Part shown: positions 37,181 through 46,103 of the stretch, in pieces
How positions within the stretch are numbered: the stretch's first letter is position 1
Layout of the letters: each line of letters starts with the position of its first letter
NCBI GenBank assembly: GCA_963789785.1
Contig: CAWBNC010000017.1
Span: forward strand, 94,908-158,907
DNA: 64,000 nucleotides
DNA from: JAEULH01 sp963789785
Lineage (GTDB): Bacteria > Pseudomonadota > Alphaproteobacteria > Rhodospirillales > Defluviicoccaceae
Direction: 5' to 3'
Program-made: the position numbers and the translations under genes
Notes under the pieces: model-generated
What the model saw: the letters and a program-made list of their open reading frames with translations, nothing else
What the model was told of the DNA's origin: nothing
Databases searched by the model: none

Positions 37181-40100
37181 TCAATGGAAGTCGCGCGCGG
37201 CGATGTCGAAGCGGAGTTCGTCGCCAAAGCGTTCCGGGGCGCGCCCGGGTGCTGCGGCGGCGGCGAGCCTACTCAGCGACCCGTCCAGGCTCCACAGGCG
37301 CTCGGCAAGCACGTGGATCACCTCTCCCTCGCGCTGGACGGGGCCCGTGACCGCCATGATCGTTGCCTGCAGGACGATGCGGCGAAAACGCTCGAAGGTC
37401 TTCGGCCAGACGATCAGGTTGGCGTGCCCGGCCTCGTCCTCCAGCGTGATGAAGATGACGCCGTTCGCGCTCCCCGGTCGCTGGCGGGTAATGACGACGC
37501 CGGCGGTCCTGACCCGCCGGCCATGGGCGAGCGCGGCGAGGCGGTCGCTGGCGATGATAGCCGTCCTCGCCCAGGCGGCGGCGGAGCAGGGCCATCGGGT
37601 GGGCCTTGAGCGACAGCGTCAGCGTCCGGTAGTCATCGCCGACCTGCTCGCTGAGCGGGCTTGCCGGCAGGGCCACCTCCGGCTCGCGGGCGCGTTCGGG
37701 AAGCCTTCGGGCGCCGCCGCCGTCGCGGCGGCCATCAGCGGCAGCGGCGTTTCGTCGAGCCCGCCGATGGCCCACAGGGCCTGCCGGCGGTTCAGGCCCA
37801 GGGAGGTGAAGCCGTCGGCGCCGGCCAGACGGCGCAAGGCGCTCCGGCCCACCCCGGCCCGGCGCCAGACCTCGGCCATGCTGCCATAGCCCGGCCCGCG
37901 GGCGGCGACGATGGCCCCCGCGTCGGCCGCGGCCAGCCCCTTGACCTGGCGCAGGCCCAGGCGCAGCGCCCACACCGGCGGCCGCCTCCCCCCGTCGTTC
38001 CCCCCGTCGTCATTGCGAGAAGGCGGAGCCGACGAAGCCCTCACCCCGACCCTCTCCCTCGAGGGAGAGGGAGAAGAACCTGGATCCGACGCGCCGCGAA
38101 CTCCCTCTCCCGGCGGGAGAGGGAGGGGCCCGCGCAGCGGGAAGGTGAGGGGGTCGCCGCGGCGCTTAGCTCCTGGCGATGACGGTGGATCGACGGGCTC
38201 CAGGGTGCAGTCCCAGGCGCTGCGGTTGACGTCGACCGGACGGACCTCGACCCCGTGGCGGCGCGCGTCGCCGACGATCTGCGCCGGGGCGTAGAAGCCC
38301 ATGGGCTGGCTGTTGAGCAGGGCGCAGGCGAAAACGGCCGGATAGTGGCACTTGATCCAGGCCGAGACGTAGACGAGCAGGGCGAAGCTGGCCGAGTGAG
38401 ATTCGGGAAAGCCGTAGTCGGCGAAGCCTTCGATCTGGCGAAAACAGCGTTCGGCGAAATCCGTTTCGTAGCCGCGGGCGACCATCCCGGCGATGAACTT
38501 GTCGCGAAAGCCGTGGATGGTTCCGGAGCGGCGAAAGGTCGCCATCGCCCGGCGCAGCCTGTCGGCTTCCGAAGGCGAGAACCCGGCGGCGACGATGGCG
38601 ATCTTCATCGCCTGTTCCTGGAACAGGGGCACGCCCAGGGTCTTGCCGAGGACCTGGGCCAGCTCTTCCGACGGGTATTCGACCCGCTCGCGGCTGGCCC
38701 GGCGGCGCAGGTAGGGGTGGACCATGTCGCCCTGGATGGGGCCGGGTCGGACGATCGCAACCTCGATGACGAGATCGTAGAACTCGCGCGGCCGCAGCCG
38801 CGGCAGCATGGTCATCTGCGCCCGGCTTTCGACCTGGAAGACGCCGACCGAGTCGGCCTTGCACAGCATGTCGTAAACGGCTGAATCTTCCGCCGGGACG
38901 GTGGCCAGCGTCAGCCGGCGGCCGTAGTGGGCCTCGATCAGGGCGAAGGCCTTGCGCACGCAGGTCAGCATGCCGAGCGCGAGGATGTCGATCTTGAGGA
39001 TGCCCAGCGCGTCGAGGTCGTCCTTGTCCCACTCGATGACGGTGCGATCGGCCATCGCCGCGTTCTCGATCGGCACGACCTCGCTGAGCGCGCTCCTGGT
39101 GATGACCATGCCGCCGGTATGCTGGGAAAGATGCCGGGGGAAGCCGCGCAGCTCGCCGGCCAGATCGACGACCATGCGGATCGCCCGCGCGTCGGGATCG
39201 AGCCCGCCTGAGCGCATCTCGTCGTCGTCGACCTCGTCCCACGACCGCCGCCAGAACAGCCCCTGCAGCGCGACGATCGCGTCCTCCGACAGGCCAAAGG
39301 TCTTGGCGACCTCGCGCAAGGCGCTCTTGGTCCGATAGCGGATTACGGTCGCGGTCATCCCCGCCCGCTCGCGGCCGTACTTGGCGTAGACGTACTGGAT
39401 GACTTCCTCGCGCCGCTCGTGCTCGAAGTCGACATCGATGTCCGGCGGTTCGTTGCGCTCGGCGCTGATGAAGCGCTCGAACAGCACGTCGATGCGCGAA
39501 GGGTCGACCGCTGTGATCCCGAGGCAGAAACAGACCGCGGAGTTCGCCGCCGAACCGCGGCCCTGGCAGAGGATGCCGCGCTCGCGGGCGAAGCGGACGA
39601 TGTCGTGGACTGTGAGGAAGTAGGGGGCGAAGTCGAGCGTCTCGATCAGGGCCAGCTCGTGGTCGATCTGCGCCTCGAGCTTCGACCCAAGGCCATAGGG
39701 GAAATGCTCGACGGCGCCGAGCCAGGTCAGCCGGACCAGCTCCTCCTGCGGGGTCCGCCCATCCGCCACCGGATCGACCGGATATTCATAGCGCAGCTCG
39801 TCGAGGCTGAACCGGCAGCGCCCGGCGATCTCGATCCCGGCGGCCAAGGCCTGCGGGTAGGACCGGAACAGCCGGGCCATCTCGTCCGGCGGCTTGAGGT
39901 GGCGTTCGGCATTGGCGAACAGGCGGTAGCCGGCATCGAAGATCGTGCAGCCCTCACGGATGCAGGTGAGCACGTCCTGCAGCGGCCGGCGCTGCGCGGT
40001 ATGCGCGTGAACGTCGTTGGTGGCGACGAGCGGGATCCGCTGTTTGGCGGACAGCGCCGCCAGCGCCGCCAGGCGACGGTCGTCGTCGCCCAGGTAGAGC

Positions 40101-40618
40101 CTGTGGGCGGCGAGATAGAGGCGGTCTCCGAAGCTCTCCTTGAGGATGGGAAGCGCCGCATGGAACGCCTGCGCCTCGCTCCCTTCGGCTTCACCTGGTG
40201 CGACAAGGTCGCGCGCCGGGAGCCTGTCGGGCGGCAGGACGACCAGGATCTGGCCGTCGCCGTGAGCGAGGACGTCGGCGAGACCGAGGCGGCATTCGCC
40301 CTTCGCCGCCCGCCGCCGGCCGAGGGTCAAGAGCCGCGACAGGCGGCCGTAGGCGGCGCGGTCGCTCGGAAAGCAGAGCAGGCTCGGGCCGCTGATCTGG
40401 CCGTCGTCGAGATCCAGCCGGGCGCCGACGACGAGCTGGATTTCGGCGAGCTTGGCCACCGCGTGGGCGCGGACGACGCCGGCGAGCGTGTTGCGATCGG
40501 CAATCGCGATGGCGCTCAGGCCGAGGCCGGTGGCGGTGGCGACCAGCTCCTCGGGATGGGAGGCGCCGCGCAGGAAGCTGAAGTTCGAGGTGACCTGCAG
40601 CTCGGCGTAGGCGGTCAC
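37181..40618 (-). CDS. dnaE2: Error-prone DNA polymerase III alpha subunit DnaE2 (frameshifted; carries an in-frame repeat insertion)
   Basis: The catalytic partner of the ImuA/ImuB mutagenesis system. The PHP domain opens with AYAELQVTSNFSFLRGASHP. The polymerase core contains GRGSAANSAVCFCLGI, the active-site NEPPDIDVDFEHERREEV and FPESHSASFALLVYVSAW. The start is GTG 40618 with GGGAAGG upstream, 16 bp after the imuB stop. About 59 residues (roughly 812-870) are encoded by a palindromic repeat inserted at 38008-38184. Two frameshifts break the C-terminal part, near 37690 and near 37590. After correction the protein ends ERFGDELRFDIAARDFH at 37181. About 1140 residues in all. Confidence 0.9.
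38008..38184 (-). repeat. Composite palindromic repeat inserted in frame within dnaE2
   Basis: The outer ends form an imperfect inverted repeat (CGTCATTGCGAG at 38008-38019 and CTGGCGATGACG at 38173-38184). Inside, 38038-38151 begins CCCTCACC and ends GGTGAGGG, with two internal hairpins (CTCTCCCTCGAGGGAGAG and CCTCTCCCGGCGGGAGAGG) and the module GGGCCCGCGCAGCGGGAAGG. The total of 177 bp is divisible by three, so the dnaE2 frame stays open. A sister copy lies at 43122-43224. Confidence 0.82.
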
Positions 40619-40634
40619 GGCCCGGCCTTCCCGT

Positions 40635-42298
40635 TCACGCAAAGCGGCCATGGAGGAACCAGCGCGAGGGAACGCCCGGTCGGTAGTCGTCCTCGCGATA
40701 AACCCAGAACCGCCGGCCGGTCTCGTCCTCGATGCGATAGTAGTCGCGGCCGGGCGGGCCCCGGTCGAGATGGTGGCCGCCATCGTGCTCCCACCATTCG
40801 CAGCCGATGCGCTCGGGGCCTTCGGCGGCGGCAACCCGGTGCGCTCGCCGGCGCCAGCGGAACAGGACTGGCGGGCCGTCGGGAACGGGAGCGATGACGT
40901 CGATCGGCTCCGGCCACTCCAGAAGATGCACCGGCCGGGCCTGCCTGGAGCGCTCGCCGCCGGCCAGGGCCGCGGTCAAGGCCGTGGCAGCAGCCGGGTG
41001 GGGGCGGGAGCCGGTGCAGAGGAGGCGGCCAGCGCCGGGACTTCCGCGCAGGCCCGTTCCGGCAGGTGGCTTGCCCGTTCGCGCAAAACCGTCACTCGCC
41101 CGGCGCCGAGGCGGTTGCCGAGGCTGTCGACCAGCCGGGCCATGCCCTCCGCGCCCGGCTTGCGGGCGAAGCCCGCCGCCTCCATCGCCGCCTGGGCTGG
41201 GGCGAGGGGCTCTGTGGCCAGCGCGCCCATGACCATGGCGTCGATGCCGAAGTAGGGATCGACATCGGCCAGCTTTTCGCGAAACAGCCGCTCGAGGTGC
41301 CGGGCATCTCGCTGCGGCCGGCTGGTTCCGACCGCGATGGCCGTGGCGCTGGCGTCGGTGCGATAAAACCTGAGTCCGAGCTCGCGAACACCTTGATGCG
41401 CCGCGGCAAGGCGGCAGCACAGCTCTGCCAGCAGGTGACGGGTGGCGGCGGCGATATCCTCAGGCTTCGCGATGGGTTCGGCAAAGGCGAGGCGGCTCGC
41501 CATTGCCGGCACCGGCAGCCGCGGCGAGATCGGCTCGGCGTCGGCGGCGAAGGCCTGATCGAGTCGCCGGGGCAGGATCGCGCCGAAGCGGGCGGCGAGG
41601 GGCGCGCGGGGCAGGGCTGCGACATCGCCGATCCGGCGCAGCCCAACCGCGTGCAGCGCCTCGACGACGGCGCCAGGCAGACGCAGCCCGGCGACCGGCA
41701 GCGACGCCAGGGCGTCTTCGGCCGTCCCTGGTGCAACAACGCTGAGCGATGCGTTTGAAAATCGCGCCACCGCCCAGGCCGCGCCGGGAGTCTCGGCGAC
41801 GGCGAGCGTTGCCGCCAGCCCGCAACCGTCCAGGCGATCCACAAGGTCGCCAAGCAAGGCCCGCTCGGCGCCGAACAGGTGGGCGCAACCGCTGATATCG
41901 AGCCAGATGCCGGCCCCGCCGCCTCCCATCTTTCCGGCCGTCTTCCCGCCCGGCGCACCACCCGGTTCCGCGCCAAAGGTGTCGACGGCGGTCCAGGGCG
42001 TATAGCGGCTGCACCATTCGGCCAGAGCGTCCAGCGCTCGAAGGTCGCCCAAGGGATCGGCCGCGGCGACCGCAAGATTGGGCAGGACCGCCCGGGCCTC
42101 GGTCAGCGCGAGCCCGGGGCCGACGCCGCCGGCGACGGCCTCGGGGCTGGCGGCGACAACGCGGATGCCTCCCGGTCCGGCCGCGATCGTCGCCAGCGGC
42201 GGCCTAGCTTGCGGCGGACAGCGCTCCGGCCGTCGCCGCCGGCGGAGCCGGTCGATGGCGAAGTTCGGGAGCCACAACGAAACCACCCGTCTCATCAC
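40635..42298 (-). CDS. imuB: DNA polymerase Y-family protein ImuB (frameshifted)
   Basis: A Y-family-like protein without polymerase activity that links ImuA and DnaE2 to the beta clamp. The N-terminus MMRRVVSLWLPNFAIDRLRR, EAVAGGVGPGLALTEARAVLPNL and GIWLDISGCAHLFGAERALL are typical. The catalytic acids of true Y polymerases are lacking, as expected. The frame breaks near 40988. The C-terminal part continues in another frame, with RPVHLLEWPEPIDVI, CEWWEHDGG and DYYRIEDETGRRFWVYREDD, and ends at 40635. Corrected length is about 554 residues. Its start overlaps the end of imuA by about 95 bp, and dnaE2 follows 16 bp on. Confidence 0.9.
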
Positions 42299-43025
42299 AC
42301 CACTCCAGAAGCCAGCTTGCGGGGACGCCGCCGCGGCAGCGCTGCAGCTCGACCTGCCAGCGGAGGCGAAGAAGGCTCACCCTGCCGGCTGCCGTCGTCC
42401 CGGCTCCTGCGGCTTCCGGGGGCATCGCCACGCTCGGGTGGGCGCTGCCGATCCGCCAGCGGGTGAGCGCCGGGCCGGGAACGAAAGGGGCTCCGGGCGG
42501 GCGCAGGAGGATGGCGGGCACACCGCCGGTCTCGGCCGCGAGCTGCAGCCGGCGCAGCGCGATCGGTCCGCCGCCGGCGGTCTCGCCCAGCACCGCCGCC
42601 GGAGCGCGGCTGCGCAGTCCTTCCTCCATGGCCCACAGAACGTCAGCCTCGCGGCGCGCCCGCACGAGGATCAGCCGCGCGGGATCGAGGCCCAGAGCGG
42701 CGAGCCCGGGGCCGTAAAGGCCGGCCCCGCGCCGGCACCAGACGACGGTCCCGTGGTCTCCCGTCAGCCGGGCCAGCACCGCGGCGCAAAAGCCGGTGGC
42801 GGCCGCGCTTTCGTCCGCGGCGGCGACCTCGTGCAGGCCGGGACGGCGCAGACCGCCCCGCAGGGCGTTATCCACCGCCTCGACGCCGAGCGGAACCGGG
42901 TCGTCAGGGGAAGCGTTGCGCTGTGGATCAGCGAACCCGCCAGCACCCTCCAGACGCTCGATTTTGGAACGAAGATCGGCGATCAAGCCTCTGTCAGGAA
43001 AAGAAAAAGAAAACGATTCACGCAT
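42204..43025 (-). CDS. imuA: ImuA, SOS mutagenesis accessory protein
   Basis: A RecA-like accessory protein of the ImuAB-DnaE2 mutasome. The 273-residue product has DDPVPLGVEAVDNALRGGLRRPGLHEVAAAD near residue 40, the usual substrate-entry region, and a RecA-like core without an intact Walker A. The C-terminal part RVSLLRLRWQVELQRCRGG and WCDETGGFVVAPELRHRP is conserved. The start is ATG 43025 or TTG 43034. It is the first gene of the cassette. A LexA box lies 28 bp upstream of the ATG, so it should be induced by DNA damage. Confidence 0.9.
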   Translation of the reverse strand: MRESFSFSFPDRGLIADLRSKIERLEGAGGFADPQRNASPDDPVPLGVEAVDNALRGGLRRPGLHEVAAADESAAATGFCAAVLARLTGDHGTVVWCRRGAGLYGPGLAALGLDPARLILVRARREADVLWAMEEGLRSRAPAAVLGETAGGGPIALRRLQLAAETGGVPAILLRPPGAPFVPGPALTRWRIGSAHPSVAMPPEAAGAGTTAAGRVSLLRLRWQVELQRCRGGVPASWLLEWCDETGGFVVAPELRHRPAPPAATAGALSAAS

Positions 43026-43052
43026 CGTCCACAACCCGGAGAAGCAGGATAA

Positions 43053-43067
43053 GTTCTTGTTATGTTC
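43053..43067 (-). promoter_or_regulatory. LexA operator (SOS box) of the imuA-imuB-dnaE2 operon
   Basis: GTTCTTGTTATGTTC is an exact GTTC-N7-GTTC, the alphaproteobacterial LexA consensus (read as GAAC-N7-GAAC on the operon strand). It lies 28 bp upstream of the imuA start. The motif, distance and gene function agree. Confidence 0.88.
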
Positions 43068-43121
43068 TAAGCCCGCCCGGGCCGTTCGTCAAGCCTGCGC
43101 GCCGTCTCTGCTCAGAGAGAC

Positions 43122-43224
43122 CCCTCACCTCGATCCTCTCCCGATGGGAGAGGAAGAAGCAGCCGGCACGGACTTCCTCTCCCCTCGGGAGAGGAAGGGG
43201 CCCGCGACAGCGGGAAGGTGAGGG
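43122..43224 (-). repeat. Palindromic repeat, intergenic sister of the dnaE2 insert
   Basis: It begins CCCTCACCTCG, has hairpins CCTCTCCCGATGGGAGAGG and CCTCTCCCCTCGGGAGAGG, and ends GGGCCCGCG, CAGCGGGAAGGTGAGGG. The same modules occur in the same order as at 38038-38151. It lies between imuA and dadA, just upstream of the LexA box. Confidence 0.82.
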
Positions 43225-43254
43225 ACGTCGCCGCGCTGCTTTGCTGGTCCACGC

Positions 43255-44508
43255 TCAGCCGAAGCGGTCGATCGTCAGATCGTCGAAGGCCAGCTCCGGT
43301 TCTACGCCCGCGACCAGATCGGCGACGAGGCGGCCAGAGCCGCAGGCCATTGTCCAGCCGAGGGTGCCGTGCCCGGTGTTGAGAAACAGGTTCGGATAGC
43401 GGGCGCGGCCGATGACCGGGGCGCCGTCCGGCGTCGACGGGCGCAGTCCCGCCCAGAACTCGGCCCGGTCCGGATCGCCGCAGCGAGGGAAAAGCGACAG
43501 AACCTTGGCGAGGAGAAACCGCGCCCGAGGCTCATGCACGCGATTGTCGTAGCCGGCGAACTCCGCCGTCCCCGCCGCGCGCAGCCGGTCGCCAAGCCGG
43601 CTGTAGACCATCTTGAACTCGTCATCGATCAGGCTGACCACCGGCGCCCCATTGCCGCCGTCCAGCGGAATGGTGACGGAGTATCCCTTGGCCGGATAGA
43701 CCGGCAGGCGGATGCCCAGCGGCCTGAGCAGCAGCGGCGAAAAGCTTCCCGCCGCGACCACGTAGGCTTCGGCCGCCAGAGGGCCCGTCGTCGTCTCCAC
43801 CCGGCTTATGCGCCCGTTCTCGGCCCGGATCGCCGTGACCGACGTTTCGAATTGGAACGAGACGCCCAGCGCCGCGCCGGCGCCGGCCAAAGCCGTGGTG
43901 AACTTGTAGGCGTCGCCGCTCTCGTCGTCGGGGCTGTAGATGCCGCCGACGAGGTCGCCCCGGACCGGAGCCAGCGCCGGCTCGATGGCGATGCACTCGG
44001 CAACGTCCTTCACGTGGCGGACGCAGCCCATCCGGTTCATCAGCTCGACCTGGGGCAGGGCCTGCTCGTACTCGGCGGCCGAGCGGTAGATGTGGAGAAT
44101 GCCGCGGCTGACCTGGTCGTACTCGATCCCGAGCGCCGCGCGCAGCGCAAGGAGTTCGCGCCGGCTGTAGAGCGCAAGGCGCATGGCCTTGCGGGTGTTG
44201 GCGCGCATGCGCTCGGTGGTGCAATTGGCGAGAAAGCGCACCAGCCAGGCGAACAGCGCCGGGTCGAAGCGGAGGTGGAAGAGCAGGGGCGCGTCGGTCT
44301 TCCCGAGCCAGCGCAGCGCCTTCGCCGGCATGCCCGGCGCCGCCCATGGCGTCGTGTGGTTGGCGGAGATCTGGCCGCCGTTGGCGAAGCTGGTCTCGAG
44401 CGCCGGGCCTTCGCGGCGATCGACGACGATCACCTCGTGGCCGGCGCGAGCCAGGTAGTAGGCCGTGCTGACGCCAACCACGCCGGCTCCCAGAACGATG
44501 ACTTTCAT
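43255..44508 (-). CDS. dadA: D-amino acid dehydrogenase, small subunit type
   Basis: An FAD-dependent membrane-associated enzyme that oxidises D-amino acids, mainly D-alanine, to keto acids. The 417-residue product starts MKVIVLGAGVVGVSTAYYLA with the FAD-binding GxGxxG. It continues with FANGGQISANHTTPWAAPG and ends with WAGLRPSTPDGAPVIG and NTGHGTLGWTMACGSGRLVA, all DadA hallmarks. No alanine racemase gene is next to it. Intact reading frame. Confidence 0.95.
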   Translation of the reverse strand: MKVIVLGAGVVGVSTAYYLARAGHEVIVVDRREGPALETSFANGGQISANHTTPWAAPGMPAKALRWLGKTDAPLLFHLRFDPALFAWLVRFLANCTTERMRANTRKAMRLALYSRRELLALRAALGIEYDQVSRGILHIYRSAAEYEQALPQVELMNRMGCVRHVKDVAECIAIEPALAPVRGDLVGGIYSPDDESGDAYKFTTALAGAGAALGVSFQFETSVTAIRAENGRISRVETTTGPLAAEAYVVAAGSFSPLLLRPLGIRLPVYPAKGYSVTIPLDGGNGAPVVSLIDDEFKMVYSRLGDRLRAAGTAEFAGYDNRVHEPRARFLLAKVLSLFPRCGDPDRAEFWAGLRPSTPDGAPVIGRARYPNLFLNTGHGTLGWTMACGSGRLVADLVAGVEPELAFDDLTIDRFG

Positions 44509-44617
44509 GGCCGATCACTGGGCGTGGCGAATGACATTGCCATCTTATAGGCTGCGGACGTGTCATCGGCCAGCGGCGGCCCGCGCCGCATTCACGGACG
44601 AAGTGAGAAGGTCAGCG

Positions 44618-46084
44618 GTGAACGCAGCCAACGACGCCCTTTTGACGGTCGAGGAGATGTACCGCGCCGACGCTGCGGCGATGGCCGCGGGTGTGCCCGG
44701 CATTGCCCTCATGGAGGCCGCCGGAGCCGCGATCGCGCGGGAGATCCGCCGGCGCTGGTCGCCGCGCCGGGTCAGCGTCGTCTGCGGGCCGGGTAACAAC
44801 GGCGGCGACGGGTTCGTTGTCGCGCGCCTGCTCGCCGGGGAAGGCTGGCCGGTCCGCCTCGGCCTGCTTGGCGACGCCGAGCGCCTGAAGGGCGACGCCG
44901 CGGTCAATGCGCACAGGTGGAAAGGCCCGGTGAACCCTCTGTCCGTCGATCTTCTCGACGGCGACCCGCTGGTCGTCGACGCGATGTTCGGCGCCGGTCT
45001 GCAGCGACCGCTGGAGGGCGAGCCGCGCGCCGTTGTCGAAGCGATCAACGCCCGCGGGTTGAACTGCGTCGGCGTCGACGTGCCGAGCGGCGTCGACGGC
45101 AACAGCGGCGCCATTCTCGGCGCGGCGCCGACGTGTGCGCTGACCGTGACCTTCTTCCGGGCCAAGCCGGGGCACTATCTGCTGCCGGCAAAGGAAGCGT
45201 GCGGGGACCTCGTTGTCGTCGACATCGGCATCCCCGCCAGCGTCCTGGACGAGATCGCGCCCCGAACCCACCGGAACGGTGCCGCCCTGTGGCGGGCGCA
45301 GGCGCCGTTGCTGGCCTCCGGCGGCAACAAGTACGGCCGCGGTCATGCGGTGGTGCTGGGGGGCGTCATGACCGGGGCGGCCCGGCTTGCCGCCGAGGCG
45401 GCGCGACGCATCGGCGCCGGGCTGGTGAGCATTGCCGCGCCCCCGGAGTCCCGGGTGATTTACGCCACCGGCGCCCCCGGCACGATCGTCGCGACCATCG
45501 AGGACGAAGGCGCCTTCGAGAGCCTCATCGCCGATCCGCGGCGCAACGCCGTGCTGGTCGGGCCGGGCGCCGGCACATTGCCGGGCGTGCGGGAAAAGGT
45601 CCTGACCGTGCTGCGGCTTGAAAAGCGTTGCGTGCTCGACGCCGACGCGTTGACCGTGTTCGCCGAGACGCCTGACCGGCTGTTCTCGGCCATTCACGCG
45701 CCTTGCGTCCTGACACCGCACGAGGGCGAGTTCACCCGGCTTTTTAGCGCGCACGGCACCAAGCTTGACAGAGCGCGCGAAGCGGCGCGGCGGTCGGGCG
45801 CGGTGATGGTGCTAAAGGGCGCCGATACGGTCATCGCCGCCCCGGACGGCCGGGCCGTGATCAACACCGGCGCGCCGCCGACCTTGGCGACGGCCGGCAC
45901 GGGTGACGTCCTCAGCGGGATGATACTCGGGCTGATCGCCCAGGGCATGGATGCTTTCGCCGCCGGTTGCGCGGCCACTTGGCTCCACGGCCAGGCCGCC
46001 GCCGCTTTCGGCCGGGGGCTGATCGCCGAGGACATCATCGACGGACTGCCGCGCGTTCTGAATGACGCATTCGAACCCAACTGA
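44618..46084 (+). CDS. nnrDE: Bifunctional NAD(P)H-hydrate repair enzyme (epimerase plus ADP-dependent dehydratase)
   Basis: Repairs damaged NAD(P)H. The N-terminal epimerase domain (about residues 1-215) has CGPGNNGGDGFVVARLLAG and VDAMFGAGLQRPLEG. The C-terminal ribokinase-like dehydratase domain has GGNKYGRGHAVVLGGVMTGA, LVGPGAGTLPG, LTPHEGEFTRLF and the active-site ATAGTGDVLSGMI. The 488-residue length is normal for the fusion. The GTG at 44618 has AGAAGG upstream; an in-frame GTG at 44603 is an alternative. It is divergent from dadA. Confidence 0.94.
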   Translation: MNAANDALLTVEEMYRADAAAMAAGVPGIALMEAAGAAIAREIRRRWSPRRVSVVCGPGNNGGDGFVVARLLAGEGWPVRLGLLGDAERLKGDAAVNAHRWKGPVNPLSVDLLDGDPLVVDAMFGAGLQRPLEGEPRAVVEAINARGLNCVGVDVPSGVDGNSGAILGAAPTCALTVTFFRAKPGHYLLPAKEACGDLVVVDIGIPASVLDEIAPRTHRNGAALWRAQAPLLASGGNKYGRGHAVVLGGVMTGAARLAAEAARRIGAGLVSIAAPPESRVIYATGAPGTIVATIEDEGAFESLIADPRRNAVLVGPGAGTLPGVREKVLTVLRLEKRCVLDADALTVFAETPDRLFSAIHAPCVLTPHEGEFTRLFSAHGTKLDRAREAARRSGAVMVLKGADTVIAAPDGRAVINTGAPPTLATAGTGDVLSGMILGLIAQGMDAFAAGCAATWLHGQAAAAFGRGLIAEDIIDGLPRVLNDAFEPN

Positions 46085-46103
46085 GACGTAGGACGGAGCA
46101 ACA

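Noticed and set aside
39419..40897. Plus-strand 492-residue frame over dnaE2/imuB
   Set aside because: Antisense to dnaE2, whose PHP and polymerase motifs are unmistakable.
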